Source of the DNA: a bacterium
Lineage (GTDB): Bacteria > Actinomycetota > Acidimicrobiia > Spongiisociales > UBA5794
Assembly (NCBI GenBank): GCA_024226255.1
Contig: JAAELU010000592.1
Span: 1 to 32,741, forward strand
DNA: 32,741 nucleotides
Reading direction: 5' to 3'
Part shown: positions 1 through 6,581 of the stretch, in pieces
Layout of the letters: the number at the start of each line of letters is the position of its first letter
Numbering within the stretch: position 1 is the stretch's first letter
The notes under the pieces: generated by a model
Told to the model about the DNA's origin: nothing
Seen by the model: the letters and a program-made list of their open reading frames with translations, nothing else
The model's database searches: none
Made by a program: the position numbers and the translations under genes

Positions 1-885
1 CCAATCACCGACTCGCTACGGGCCGGTGACGCTTCCTTCGACCGGGTCGCCGCCACCACCAGGCTCTCCAACGCCGGTGCCGACCCCGACACCCTGCAAC
101 ACTCCGAAGGGGTTGCGGTCTCCCAGCTCGGTCAACTGATAGCCCGCACCCGCAAGATGGCTCCCCTCGACGAGGCCGAAGCGTTCCGCGCCAGAAGGCT
201 GTGGATGCAACCCAACTTGGCCAATACCCTCTCCGTCGGAACCTTCGCCATGTCGGGAGCCGACGCCGACCAGTTCCTCACCAGCCTCGATGAACGCGCC
301 GACCAGATCATCGACCCGCAAGACCCGCACCGGCCCTGCCTCGAACAGCGCCGCGTCGACGCCCTCATCTCACTCGCCCTCGACGCCACCACCGCCACGA
401 CACTCGAGCCCGCCAAGGTTGCACCCCGCCGCCTGAAAGGCAACATCTTCATTGACGCCACCCAAGCCGCTACCAATGGGGGCGAGACGGGTGCCACCAC
501 CCGCAGCGGAGTCAAGGTTGGGCCCAACACCCTCGAAGAGATCCTCTGCATCGGTGAAACCCAAACCACACTCCTCGACATCGACGGACTCAAAGCCGTC
601 CTCACCAACGGAGACCGCCTCCCCAACCGCACCCGTGACTACATCTTCTACCGCGACGGGGCCTGCACCGCAGACGGCTGCACATCCCGCTACCGCCTCG
701 AACCACACCACATCCAACCAAGATCCCACCACGGCGACCACCAACCCGACAACCTCACCCTGCTGTGCTGGTTCCACCACCACGTCGTGGTCCACCAACA
801 AGGCTTCCGAATCGACGCCAACTCCCCACCCCACCGCCGCCGCTTCATCCCCACCAGCGCTACCCGAGCCCCACCCGACCAATAG
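1..885 (+). CDS. DUF222/HNH endonuclease-like protein, 5' end missing
   Basis: The reading frame is open from base 1, so the N-terminus lies outside the window; 294 residues remain. The first part matches the DUF222 style (an ALISLALDAT stretch after charged helices). The last ~70 residues form an HNH nuclease motif: RDGACTADGC supplies two cysteines, then LEPHHI and HGDHQPDNLTLLCWFHH supply the HH, N and H positions. Proteins of this DUF222-HNH architecture are abundant, often multi-copy, in actinobacteria; their cellular role is not established, and mobile-DNA association is suspected. The gene is strikingly C-rich on the sense strand, with long runs of ACC, CCC and CAC codons, unlike its neighbours, which may mean separate ancestry. 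The nuclease-like fold call is firm; activity is inferred. Confidence 0.85.
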   Translation, partial: PITDSLRAGDASFDRVAATTRLSNAGADPDTLQHSEGVAVSQLGQLIARTRKMAPLDEAEAFRARRLWMQPNLANTLSVGTFAMSGADADQFLTSLDERADQIIDPQDPHRPCLEQRRVDALISLALDATTATTLEPAKVAPRRLKGNIFIDATQAATNGGETGATTRSGVKVGPNTLEEILCIGETQTTLLDIDGLKAVLTNGDRLPNRTRDYIFYRDGACTADGCTSRYRLEPHHIQPRSHHGDHQPDNLTLLCWFHHHVVVHQQGFRIDANSPPHRRRFIPTSATRAPPDQ

Positions 886-985
886 CTCGTTCCCGCCCTG
901 TGTCCACCGCCTAGAACCCCGATTAGGCCCCAGCCGACGCCGGCACGCTCACACGCGTGCGGGCAGTCAGCGCGTCGGCACGCCG

Positions 986-1013
986 TTGAGGCCCAAAAGC
1001 CCAGCGGTATGCT
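986..1013 (+). promoter_or_regulatory. Putative promoter of the deaminase/HAD pair
   Basis: TTGAGG (986-991) and TATGCT (1008-1013) are separated by 16 nt and lie about 38 nt upstream of the deaminase start. They resemble sigma-70 type -35 and -10 boxes. No experimental support; read from sequence only. Confidence 0.4.
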
Positions 1014-1050
1014 TCGGCCTGCCGAAACCCCCGTGGATAGGAGCAGGTCA

Positions 1051-2064
1051 ATGTCCGAGATGCTCGAATTCATCCAGGGACTGCCGAAGGCCGAGCTGCA
1101 TCTCCACATCGAGGGGACACTCGAGCCTGAGCTCAAGTTTCGGCTCGCCGAACGCAACGGCGTCGACCTGCCGGCCGCCTCTGTGGAGGAGATGAAGGCC
1201 GCCTACGACTTCGACGATCTGCCCTCGTTTCTGGCTGTCTACTACGAGGGAATGAGCGTGCTCCTCACTGAGAACGACTTCTTCGATCTCACCCATGCGT
1301 ACTTGGCGAAGGCCGCGTCGCAGAATGTGATGTATGCCGAGATCTTCTTTGACCCGCAGGCGCACACCTCCCGGGGGGTTGCTTTCGACACGGTGATCCA
1401 AGGGATTCGCCGGGCCCAGGAGGTGGGCCGTAGCGAGCTGGGCATCGACACGCAGCTCATCATGTGTTTCCTGCGGGACATGTCGGTTGAGTCGGCTGCG
1501 GAGGCACTGGGGCAGTCACTTCCGCACAAGGATTGGATCGTCGGCGTTGGTCTCGACTCTGACGAGCGGGGCAATCCGCCGCTGAAGTTTGCTGAGGTGT
1601 TCGCCCGGGCCCGCGAACATGGCTACAGGTTGACGATACACTGCGACGTTGATCAGGAAGACTCGGTCGCTCACATCTGGCAGTGCGTCTCCGACATCGG
1701 TGTGGAACGCATTGACCACGGCACCAACTCGCTCGAGGACACGGCGCTGATCGCCGACATACACGAGCGTGACCTGGCGCTCACCTCCTGTCCGATATCG
1801 AACAGCTTTGTCAGCGACGGCACCAAGGCTTCGAGCATCAAGGCGCTGCTCGATCTTGGGGTGAAGGTGACGATCAACTCGGACGATCCGGCCTATTTCC
1901 GCGGCTACATGACTGAGAACTTCGCCGTGGCTCAACACGAAGCCGGCCTCACCTCCGCCGAACTGGTCCAGGTTTCCCGCAACGCCCTCGACTCCGCCTG
2001 GCTCTCCGACGAGGAACGAGCCCCATACGTGGCGCGCCTCGAGGCGTACGCGGATCTGTATTGA
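1051..2064 (+). CDS. Adenine/adenosine deaminase family protein
   Basis: This 337-residue metal-dependent amidohydrolase would deaminate adenine, adenosine or a related purine in the cytosol. The N-terminal zinc motif HLH (residues 17-19) is followed by IEGTLEPE, then YAEIFFDPQAHTSRGV, GVGLDSDERGNPP, DHGTNSLED, TSCPISN and NSDDPAYF, features closer to the adenine deaminase (Aah1-like) branch than to classical adenosine deaminase. The usual HAGE motif carrying the catalytic glutamate reads HCDVDQED here, so the glutamate is not at its normal place. The start at 1051 is chosen because AGGAG (1039-1043) lies 7 nt upstream; an in-frame ATG at 1009 has no such site and overlaps the -10 box. Its stop overlaps the start of the HAD gene (TGATG), suggesting coupling. 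The substrate is uncertain. Confidence 0.85.
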   Translation: MSEMLEFIQGLPKAELHLHIEGTLEPELKFRLAERNGVDLPAASVEEMKAAYDFDDLPSFLAVYYEGMSVLLTENDFFDLTHAYLAKAASQNVMYAEIFFDPQAHTSRGVAFDTVIQGIRRAQEVGRSELGIDTQLIMCFLRDMSVESAAEALGQSLPHKDWIVGVGLDSDERGNPPLKFAEVFARAREHGYRLTIHCDVDQEDSVAHIWQCVSDIGVERIDHGTNSLEDTALIADIHERDLALTSCPISNSFVSDGTKASSIKALLDLGVKVTINSDDPAYFRGYMTENFAVAQHEAGLTSAELVQVSRNALDSAWLSDEERAPYVARLEAYADLY

Positions 2065-2702
2065 TGTCGACGCCTGAGATCTCGGCAGTCGTCTTTGACA
2101 TCGGCGGCGTGCTCGTCGACTGGAATCCGGAGCATCTGTACGGCGCCCTGATTCCCGATTCCACCGAGCGGGCCGTCTTCCTCGGGGAGGTGTGCACTCC
2201 TTCCTGGAACCACACTCTGGATGCCGGAGGATCAGTGAGGGATTCAGTTGCCGTGTTGGCTGGGCGACATCCGGAGTGGGCTCACCTGATCCACGCCTGG
2301 TGGGAGCGGTGGCACGAGATGCTCAGCGCGGAGATACCAGGCACACGAGCCGTGGCGGAGGCCCTCGTTCGAAGCGGGCTCCCGGTCTACGCCTTGACCA
2401 ATTGGGCCGCAGAGACCTGGCCGCGGGGGATTGAAGCCTTTCCGTTTCTAGGCGAGATCTTTGCTGGTGTTGTGGTCTCGGGTCACGAATCTGTTGCCAA
2501 GCCCGATCGCCGGCTCTTCGAGATCATGAACGAGCGGTTCGACCTCGAACCGGCGACGACCGTCTTCATCGATGACACGGCCGCCAATATCGAGACCGCC
2601 TCCGATCTCGGCTATCTGACCCACCACTTCGAGTCGGCTGACATCCTCGAAGCTTGGCTTCGCGATCTGGGCCTGCCTGCCCTTATTGAGCCTCGTTCCT
2701 GA
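2064..2702 (+). CDS. HAD-superfamily (subfamily IA) hydrolase
   Basis: This 212-residue cytosolic hydrolase probably removes phosphate from a small metabolite. Motif I is VVFDIGGVLVDW (nucleophile Asp12, with Gly at the second position as in YihX-like and epoxide-hydrolase-N-like HADs), motif II is ALTNWA, the conserved lysine is in VAKPDRRLF, and motif IV is VFIDDTAANI. A helical cap lies between motifs I and II. ATG 2064 overlaps the TGA of the deaminase by one base, so the two are probably translated from one mRNA; a TTG at 2061 is possible but less likely. Context suggests a role in nucleotide or sugar-phosphate salvage, but this is inference. A YihX-type sugar phosphatase is one alternative. 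Confidence 0.85.
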   Translation: MSTPEISAVVFDIGGVLVDWNPEHLYGALIPDSTERAVFLGEVCTPSWNHTLDAGGSVRDSVAVLAGRHPEWAHLIHAWWERWHEMLSAEIPGTRAVAEALVRSGLPVYALTNWAAETWPRGIEAFPFLGEIFAGVVVSGHESVAKPDRRLFEIMNERFDLEPATTVFIDDTAANIETASDLGYLTHHFESADILEAWLRDLGLPALIEPRS

Positions 2703-2762
2703 CCCGACGTTTCGACAGCCGAGGGGGCCAACGGACCCTGGCGCGACTCGTTGTCGGACAGC

Positions 2763-3863
2763 ATGATGGAAGCGCCGTCCACCAAAGGCGACACCGTGGC
2801 TCCCTACGCATTGCGCCCTGCCCTGGCTCTGATTGTGGCGATCGCCCTCAGCGCGTCGTGCGGCGCCATTTCGGAAGCCGAGCGCCACGCCCAGGACGGC
2901 CGCGCCGCCGTCGCCGCGGGCGATTGGGCCCAAGCTTTCACCAACTACCGAGCGGCCTGGGAAGAGAACCCGACCCTCGAGGAGACCCGAATCGGCCTCT
3001 ATGCGGCCGTCAACGAGCTCGTTGCGCAAGTACCTGGGCTGGCCGTCGAGACGGAAGTCGCTCTGCTGCGCTGGCTGGAGCAGCACGGACGGTGGGATCA
3101 GTTGCGGGCGGTTCTCGACGCCAGCGTTGTCGAAGTGCCAGCCTCTACGGCGATGATGGGAACGGCCGGCGGCCGGCTGAACGAGCAGCCGGCTCGTCAG
3201 GTGGACCTCGACACGTTCACCATCGATCGGTACGAGGTCACCAATCTTCAGTACGCCGCATTCGCGGAGTCCACCGGCGAGTTGCCGCCGGTCTACTGGA
3301 GCGATGGGACCTTCCCCGTCGGCACCGCCACCCACCCAGTGGTTGGGGTGTCGTGGCGCCAGGCGGACACATTCTGTGCCGCCGCCGGCAAGCGGCTGCC
3401 GACGGAAGCAGAATGGGAGCGGGCCTGCAGTGGCCTCGACGCGCTGACCTATCCGTGGGGCAACGAATGGAATCCAGCGCATCTCAACGTGACTCTTCAC
3501 CCCCTCGCCAGCCCTGACGATGCCTGGCCGTGGCTGACCGGGCAGCTAGGAGCGCCAGCGAGCCTGGGTCGGGTCGGCGAACCTCTGGCAGGAGCCAGCC
3601 CATTCGGGGTGTGCAACCTGGCCGGCAATGCTTCGGAGTGGGTAGCCGACTGGTACGACCTGAATGCGTACGCCGTGCTCGGCGACGTCAATCCGATTGG
3701 TGACGGTCCCCCATGGAATAGATCGGTTCGAGGTGGCTCCTGGTTGTTCCGCCATGACGATCCGGAGCTCCTGATAGAGCAGGGACGGTGTGCATTCCGC
3801 AACTCGTCCCACTCTGCCGACGATCCACGTGTTGGGTTCCGCTGCGCTGCCGATTCGGAGTGA
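2763..3863 (+). CDS. Lipoprotein with formylglycine-generating-enzyme-like (SUMF1) domain
   Basis: The protein begins with a hydrophobic signal segment ending in LSASC (Cys33 from this start), a plausible though imperfect lipobox, then a TPR-like helical stretch (about residues 38-80), then a full FGE-sulfatase/SUMF1 domain from about residue 130. Visible landmarks are MGTAGG, IDRYEVTNLQYAAF, HPVVGVSW, RLPTEAEWERACSG, YPWGNEW, GNASEWVADWYD, RSVRGGSW and VGFRCA. The region after RGGSW reads LFRHDDPELL and lacks the cysteine pair that true formylglycine-generating enzymes use, so it is probably a binding or structural relative rather than a sulfatase activator. A GTG at 2796, with AAAGG 7 nt upstream, would give a shorter and more standard signal peptide (Cys22) and may be the true start. 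The protein is likely anchored outside the membrane. Confidence 0.75.
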   Translation: MMEAPSTKGDTVAPYALRPALALIVAIALSASCGAISEAERHAQDGRAAVAAGDWAQAFTNYRAAWEENPTLEETRIGLYAAVNELVAQVPGLAVETEVALLRWLEQHGRWDQLRAVLDASVVEVPASTAMMGTAGGRLNEQPARQVDLDTFTIDRYEVTNLQYAAFAESTGELPPVYWSDGTFPVGTATHPVVGVSWRQADTFCAAAGKRLPTEAEWERACSGLDALTYPWGNEWNPAHLNVTLHPLASPDDAWPWLTGQLGAPASLGRVGEPLAGASPFGVCNLAGNASEWVADWYDLNAYAVLGDVNPIGDGPPWNRSVRGGSWLFRHDDPELLIEQGRCAFRNSSHSADDPRVGFRCAADSE

Positions 3864-4249
3864 TACCCCACGTCCGAACAGCCTGTCTCACACCCAGCAT
3901 TCCGAGCGCGGCTGGTTGACGGCCATCGGAAAACTCGGGTGGAACGTGCATCCCGTCGGCGGGTGGAGGGGGCCGGGGACGTCACCCCTAGAACGATGCG
4001 TTTGCTGGCGATGGGATCGGCGTCTGCAACTGCTCGGTAGACGCGTGCCTCAGATCCCGATGCAGAGTCTCTTGGTCGGGTATCTCGACGATCCTTGCGA
4101 GGTACACGACCGCCACCCGTTCGTGACCCAACCCACTTTGCTCCTTGACCTTGCGCCGGATCCGTGCGACACTCGTGGCAAGCCGTGACACCCCTTTGGG
4201 GAAGTTGCGGCGTTTCGTGTTTGAAGTCGAGTCGAAAGGAGGCCCGCCA
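3864..4249. other. Intergenic region without a supported gene
   Basis: No convincing protein gene is seen in this 386-nt stretch. A 93-codon frame on the minus strand (3988-4269) overlaps the promoter and leader of the small gene at 4250 and has no clear start signal. The 3' part holds a candidate promoter at 4145-4173 and a short CCCC/GGGG hairpin around 4190. Confidence 0.5.
4145..4173 (+). promoter_or_regulatory. Putative promoter of the 35-residue peptide gene
   Basis: TTGACC (4145-4150) and GACACT (4168-4173) have a 17-nt spacer. The -10 box keeps the key A at position 2 and T at position 6. The leader to the GTG start would be about 70 nt. Read from sequence only. Confidence 0.4.
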
Positions 4250-4357
4250 GTGTTGAACGTTTCTACCAAGAAGATCTTCGGTTCACCGTACGGCTCGGGT
4301 GCCTCCGATCTTCTGGCTTCTCACCAACATGCTCGGATTGGCCTTTTGGCCGCATAG
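4250..4357 (+). CDS. Small protein of 35 residues with ARIGL C-terminal module
   Basis: The frame begins at GTG 4250 exactly 7 nt after a perfect Shine-Dalgarno sequence, AAAGGAGG (4235-4242), and ends at TAG 4355-4357, 23 nt before a strong intrinsic terminator. This makes a compact gene with its own start and stop signals. The product starts MLNVSTKKIFGSPYGSG and ends SDLLASHQHARIGLLAA. Its last 17 residues align without gaps to the last 17 of the 48-residue ORF at 4671 (shared Ser-Asp and ARIGL, both followed by three residues). I do not recognise the family. It has no membrane segment or signal peptide. The LAA ending resembles a ClpXP/SsrA-type degron. It could be a regulatory leader peptide, a peptide precursor or a small structural protein. 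Confidence 0.55.
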   Translation: MLNVSTKKIFGSPYGSGASDLLASHQHARIGLLAA

Positions 4358-4380
4358 GTCCAGCAATCTGTTGGTAGAGA

Positions 4381-4403
4381 AGCCGCCCACCGGGCGGCTT
4401 TTT
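4381..4403 (+). terminator. Intrinsic terminator
   Basis: An 8-bp perfect stem, AGCCGCCC (4381-4388) with GGGCGGCT (4392-4399), loop ACC, is followed by a T run (4399-4403). It ends the transcription unit of the 35-residue peptide gene. Confidence 0.85.
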
Positions 4404-4465
4404 CACTTTCACAGCGTGTTCATCCGCAAGGGATGTTTCCCGCCTCTGAAAGAGTCCCCGGTCCC

Positions 4466-4533
4466 GGAACGGCCTCGTAGGGAGGCAGACCTCTCACACG
4501 GGAGAGGTGCGGGCTTCGATTGCCCACCGTTCC
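4466..4533 (+). ncRNA. tRNA-like cloverleaf fold of unknown function
   Basis: Four stems can form in a cloverleaf: an acceptor-like 7-bp stem (GGAACGG 4466-4472 with CCGTTCC 4527-4533), a D-arm-like stem (CCTC 4473-4476 with GAGG 4482-4485, loop GTAGG), an anticodon-arm-like 7-bp stem (ACCTCTC 4489-4495 with GAGAGGT 4502-4508, loop ACACGG), and a T-arm (GGGC 4511-4514 with GCCC 4522-4525) whose loop TTCGATT fits the tRNA T-loop consensus. It is not a normal tRNA: there is no linker before the D-arm, the anticodon loop is six bases without U33, the variable loop is nearly absent and no CCA follows. The acceptor 3' strand also lies in a rival 8-bp hairpin (4523-4544), suggesting a bistable leader for the gene at 4671. 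It could still be a chance fold in GC-rich DNA. Confidence 0.3.
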
Positions 4534-4552
4534 GCGACGGTGGGTCGGTGTT

Positions 4553-4610
4553 GTCTCTGGATTGGGATGAGCCACATACACGGCTTTTTGCTCATCTCGA
4601 CGCCAGAGAC
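4553..4610 (+). promoter_or_regulatory. Nested hairpin in the leader of the 48-residue peptide gene
   Basis: GTCTCTGG (4553-4560) pairs with CCAGAGAC (4603-4610) and, inside it, GATGAGC (4566-4572) pairs with GCTCATC (4590-4596). An alternative short hairpin, AGCC (4570-4573) with GGCT (4582-4585), runs into five T's (4585-4589), like a weak terminator, and cannot coexist with the inner stem. This is the layout of an attenuator-type leader, but no known riboswitch class was recognised. Confidence 0.35.
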
Positions 4611-4670
4611 GGCCCGGCTCTACCGCCACCGTGCCCATAGCTCCAACTATCCAAAGAGAGGAGGGGAGTC

Positions 4671-4817
4671 ATGAAGCACACGCCAAGCAATCGGATTCAG
4701 CGAACACTCGAGCTCGCCGGTGTCAACCGTCGGCGCAGCCCGCGCTGGATCGCCGAGGCCAGTTCAGACCAGGTCTCACGGATCGACTCGGCCCGTATCG
4801 GGCTCAACGTGAAGTGA
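4671..4817 (+). CDS. Small basic protein of 48 residues with ARIGL C-terminal module
   Basis: ATG 4671 stands 6 nt after AGGAGG (4659-4664) within a longer purine run, an optimal ribosome binding site, and the frame closes at TGA 4815-4817. The product starts MKHTPSNRIQRTLELAGVNR, has an Arg-rich centre (RRRSPRW) and ends SDQVSRIDSARIGLNVK. The last 17 residues match the 35-residue ORF at 4250 in spacing and in Ser-Asp and ARIGL; all five ARIGL codons differ at the third base between the two genes, as expected if the peptide rather than the DNA is conserved. The family is not recognised. The basic centre could bind nucleic acid, which is inference. Upstream structured RNA (4466-4610) may control it, since CCTCTC (4490-4495) can pair with GAGAGG (4656-4661) at the ribosome binding site. 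Confidence 0.5.
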   Translation: MKHTPSNRIQRTLELAGVNRRRSPRWIAEASSDQVSRIDSARIGLNVK

Positions 4818-4830
4818 TCACGGCTGCAGG

Positions 4831-4849
4831 TATCCCCTTCTCGGGGGTA
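4831..4849 (+). other. Hairpin downstream of the 48-residue peptide gene
   Basis: TATCCCC (4831-4837) pairs with GGGGGTA (4843-4849), one G-T wobble, loop of five. No T run follows. It may protect the 3' end of the short mRNA. Confidence 0.3.
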
Positions 4850-4856
4850 GACGGCC

Positions 4857-5738
4857 TCACAACAAGCTAGAGAGGTGACCCCGGGTCGCCTCTTTGGCGC
4901 GCCTGATTCGGTTTCGGTGCGAGGCAACCTCGGCGTGGAGGTCAGCGAAGTCGGGATCAATGTCGAAGCGGTCGTCGTCCCAGTAACCGTCCCGCTCCGG
5001 GACGTAGTGTCGGACGGCGGCGACGGTGTTGCTGAGCGCCAGGTGTTTCATCTCCCGCTCCAACGCCCGGAACTCGCCGGAGTTGGCGATGGGGCGGGGG
5101 GCCAGCACCCTCATGTGAACCGGGACTTGGCGACGCATGACCGGACTGAAAGGGTAATCCCAAACTCGATGGCTGCCGGCAATCACAACCGGGAGGACGT
5201 CGAGCCCGAGTCGTTCGGCAACGGCACAGGCTCCCTGCTGGAACGCGGTTTCGATTCCCAGCACCGAACCCTGTGGGAACACCACGACCGATCGGCCCAC
5301 AGCCTGCAGGCGAACCGCTTCCCGAAGCAGGACGCGTAGCGCGCTCGGTGCCTCTGGGTTGATGAGAATCTGCCCGCTTGGTTCGAGCATTCGATCCAGC
5401 GGTTTCTGATTGGCCAGGTCGGCGCGGGCCACGAACGTCATAGGGAGGGGCAGCCGGAGGAGAAGCGGGACATCGACTAGGCCTTCGTGCAACGGCAGGA
5501 CAAGGTAGGGACCACACGGGTCGACGTGTTCGAGGCCCGACAGATCGACCCTGACGTCGAGAGTCTTCAGTACTTGGCTGCCCCAGCTCCGGATCAGGAA
5601 GTCGCGCTCGGACTGGCTGTTGGTTCGGCCGAGCCGCTGGAACCGGTGTTTGGCGAGAAGTCGATGAGCCGGCACCGCCAGTCGCAGAGCGTCGCGCAGG
5701 GACTCTGCGGCCAGGTTCGCCGCGATCGGGAATCTCAC
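4857..5738 (-). CDS. PlsC-like glycerolipid acyltransferase
   Basis: This 293-residue protein likely transfers an acyl chain to a glycerolipid such as lysophosphatidate at the inner membrane face. The catalytic HX4D motif is visible as LPLHEGLVDVP, the third acyltransferase block as VVFPQGSVLG (FPEGT in most relatives), and a later block as LPVVIAGSHR. The GTG start at 5738 shares four bases (GTGA) with the stop of the upstream methyltransferase, so translation is probably coupled; starts further upstream would overlap that gene deeply. The C-terminus is acidic, then basic (DIDPDFADLHAEVASHRNR). The exact acceptor is unknown; the Gln and Ser in the third block set it apart from standard 1-acylglycerol-3-phosphate acyltransferases. 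Confidence 0.8.
   Translation of the reverse strand: MRFPIAANLAAESLRDALRLAVPAHRLLAKHRFQRLGRTNSQSERDFLIRSWGSQVLKTLDVRVDLSGLEHVDPCGPYLVLPLHEGLVDVPLLLRLPLPMTFVARADLANQKPLDRMLEPSGQILINPEAPSALRVLLREAVRLQAVGRSVVVFPQGSVLGIETAFQQGACAVAERLGLDVLPVVIAGSHRVWDYPFSPVMRRQVPVHMRVLAPRPIANSGEFRALEREMKHLALSNTVAAVRHYVPERDGYWDDDRFDIDPDFADLHAEVASHRNRIRRAKEATRGHLSSLL
4871..4895 (+). terminator. Putative terminator of the 48-residue peptide unit
   Basis: AGAGGTGACCC can pair with GGGTCGCCTCT (one wobble), followed by a short T run and GG. It lies inside the 3' end of the minus-strand acyltransferase gene, so it would separate two convergent units. The T run is short. Confidence 0.4.
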
Positions 5739-6526
5739 TGGTGGGCAACGATGGATAGGCGTTTGAAGGGAAAGAGGGTCGTGCCATCGGATTGGGGCGG
5801 ATATGCGTCCCTGAGTGCCCGGCGACACATTGTGGAGAAACGTTCGACCTCAGGAGCCGGCAGCTGGGTGAATACGGGCCGCAGAATGCTGCCACTGACC
5901 CAGTCAAACACCGGGTCAGGCCCCGACAAGACCTGCTGGTACTCGGTGGTCCATATGTCGAGGTCGCTCACGAGGGGACGGAGGATTTTGTAGTACTGGC
6001 TGGGCTGGCCGACGTTGGGAGTCGCCATGAAGGCGGCGAGTTGGTCAGCTTCCGGTGTACTCATGGCCGCCACTGTCTGGCGGATCGCCTGATGGGACGG
6101 CTGCCACCAGCTCATCGGCATCTGCACCGCCAGCTCACCGCCGGTAGTCAGGCCGTCCACGAGCCGCGGGAAGATCTCAGCGTGATCAGGCAGCCAGTGC
6201 AGCACAGCATTTGCATAGATGACATCGTGGGTTGGCGTGGGTTGCCACTCGTTGAGGTCGAGGAGTTCCCAGCGAATCCTCGTTTCAGGAGCTGTCGTGT
6301 CCTGCGCCGCGTCGAGCATCTCTTGTGATGAGTCAGAGGCGATGACGTTCGCCTCGGGCCAGCGCAGCGCCATGAGCCGGGCGATCTCGCCGCCACCGGT
6401 CCCAATGTCGTGCACGAGGGAGGGCGACTCGGCCGAGATTCGGCTGAAGAGTTCAAGCGCCGGGCGCAGACGCAGGTCGCTATGGCGGTGGTATTGGGCG
6501 GGATCCCAAGTTGTGGAGGTAGGCAT
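5735..6526 (-). CDS. tam: Trans-aconitate 2-methyltransferase
   Basis: This 263-residue SAM-dependent methyltransferase matches the Tam family, which methylates trans-aconitate, a spontaneous by-product inhibitor of aconitase. The family signature WDPAQYHRHSDLRLRPALEL occurs at residues 7-26, the SAM-binding motif I is VHDIGTGGGEIARLMA, then VIASDSSQEML, LDLNEWQP (adenine contact region) and VIYANAVLHWLPDH. Length fits the family (~255). It is the first gene of a two-gene unit with the acyltransferase. The enzyme call rests on overall similarity remembered for E. coli Tam; a related small-acid methyltransferase is possible. Confidence 0.85.
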   Translation of the reverse strand: MPTSTTWDPAQYHRHSDLRLRPALELFSRISAESPSLVHDIGTGGGEIARLMALRWPEANVIASDSSQEMLDAAQDTTAPETRIRWELLDLNEWQPTPTHDVIYANAVLHWLPDHAEIFPRLVDGLTTGGELAVQMPMSWWQPSHQAIRQTVAAMSTPEADQLAAFMATPNVGQPSQYYKILRPLVSDLDIWTTEYQQVLSGPDPVFDWVSGSILRPVFTQLPAPEVERFSTMCRRALRDAYPPQSDGTTLFPFKRLSIVAHQ

Positions 6527-6581
6527 GCTGGCTACAACCTATGTTGGCCGGCGTTTACTCCGCCGACTTGCGGCCAAGCCG

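Noticed and set aside
2448-3500. 350-codon minus-strand frame opposite the HAD and lipoprotein genes
   Set aside because: It is antisense to two well-supported genes and shows no family motif; long antisense frames are common in high-GC DNA.
3988-4269. 93-codon minus-strand frame with some protein-like composition
   Set aside because: It overlaps the promoter, leader and start of the small gene at 4250, has no clear ribosome site and no recognisable domain.
4195-4533. Possible tmRNA (ssrA): GGGG...GTTTCG near 4196, a tag-like ASHQ...LAA peptide and a T-loop TTCGATT about 330 nt later
   Set aside because: The T-arm's acceptor strand pairs with 4466-4472, not with the 5' region; an intrinsic terminator lies between; the peptide has its own ribosome site and start; no CCA end is seen.
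4466-4533. A canonical tRNA gene
   Set aside because: No 7-base anticodon loop with U33, no 8-9 linker and almost no variable loop; only a tRNA-like fold can be claimed.
4507-4674. 56-codon frame ending in an ATGA overlap with the 48-residue gene
   Set aside because: It runs through every hairpin of the structured region, its GTG is too close to the purine run, and the product looks non-protein-like.
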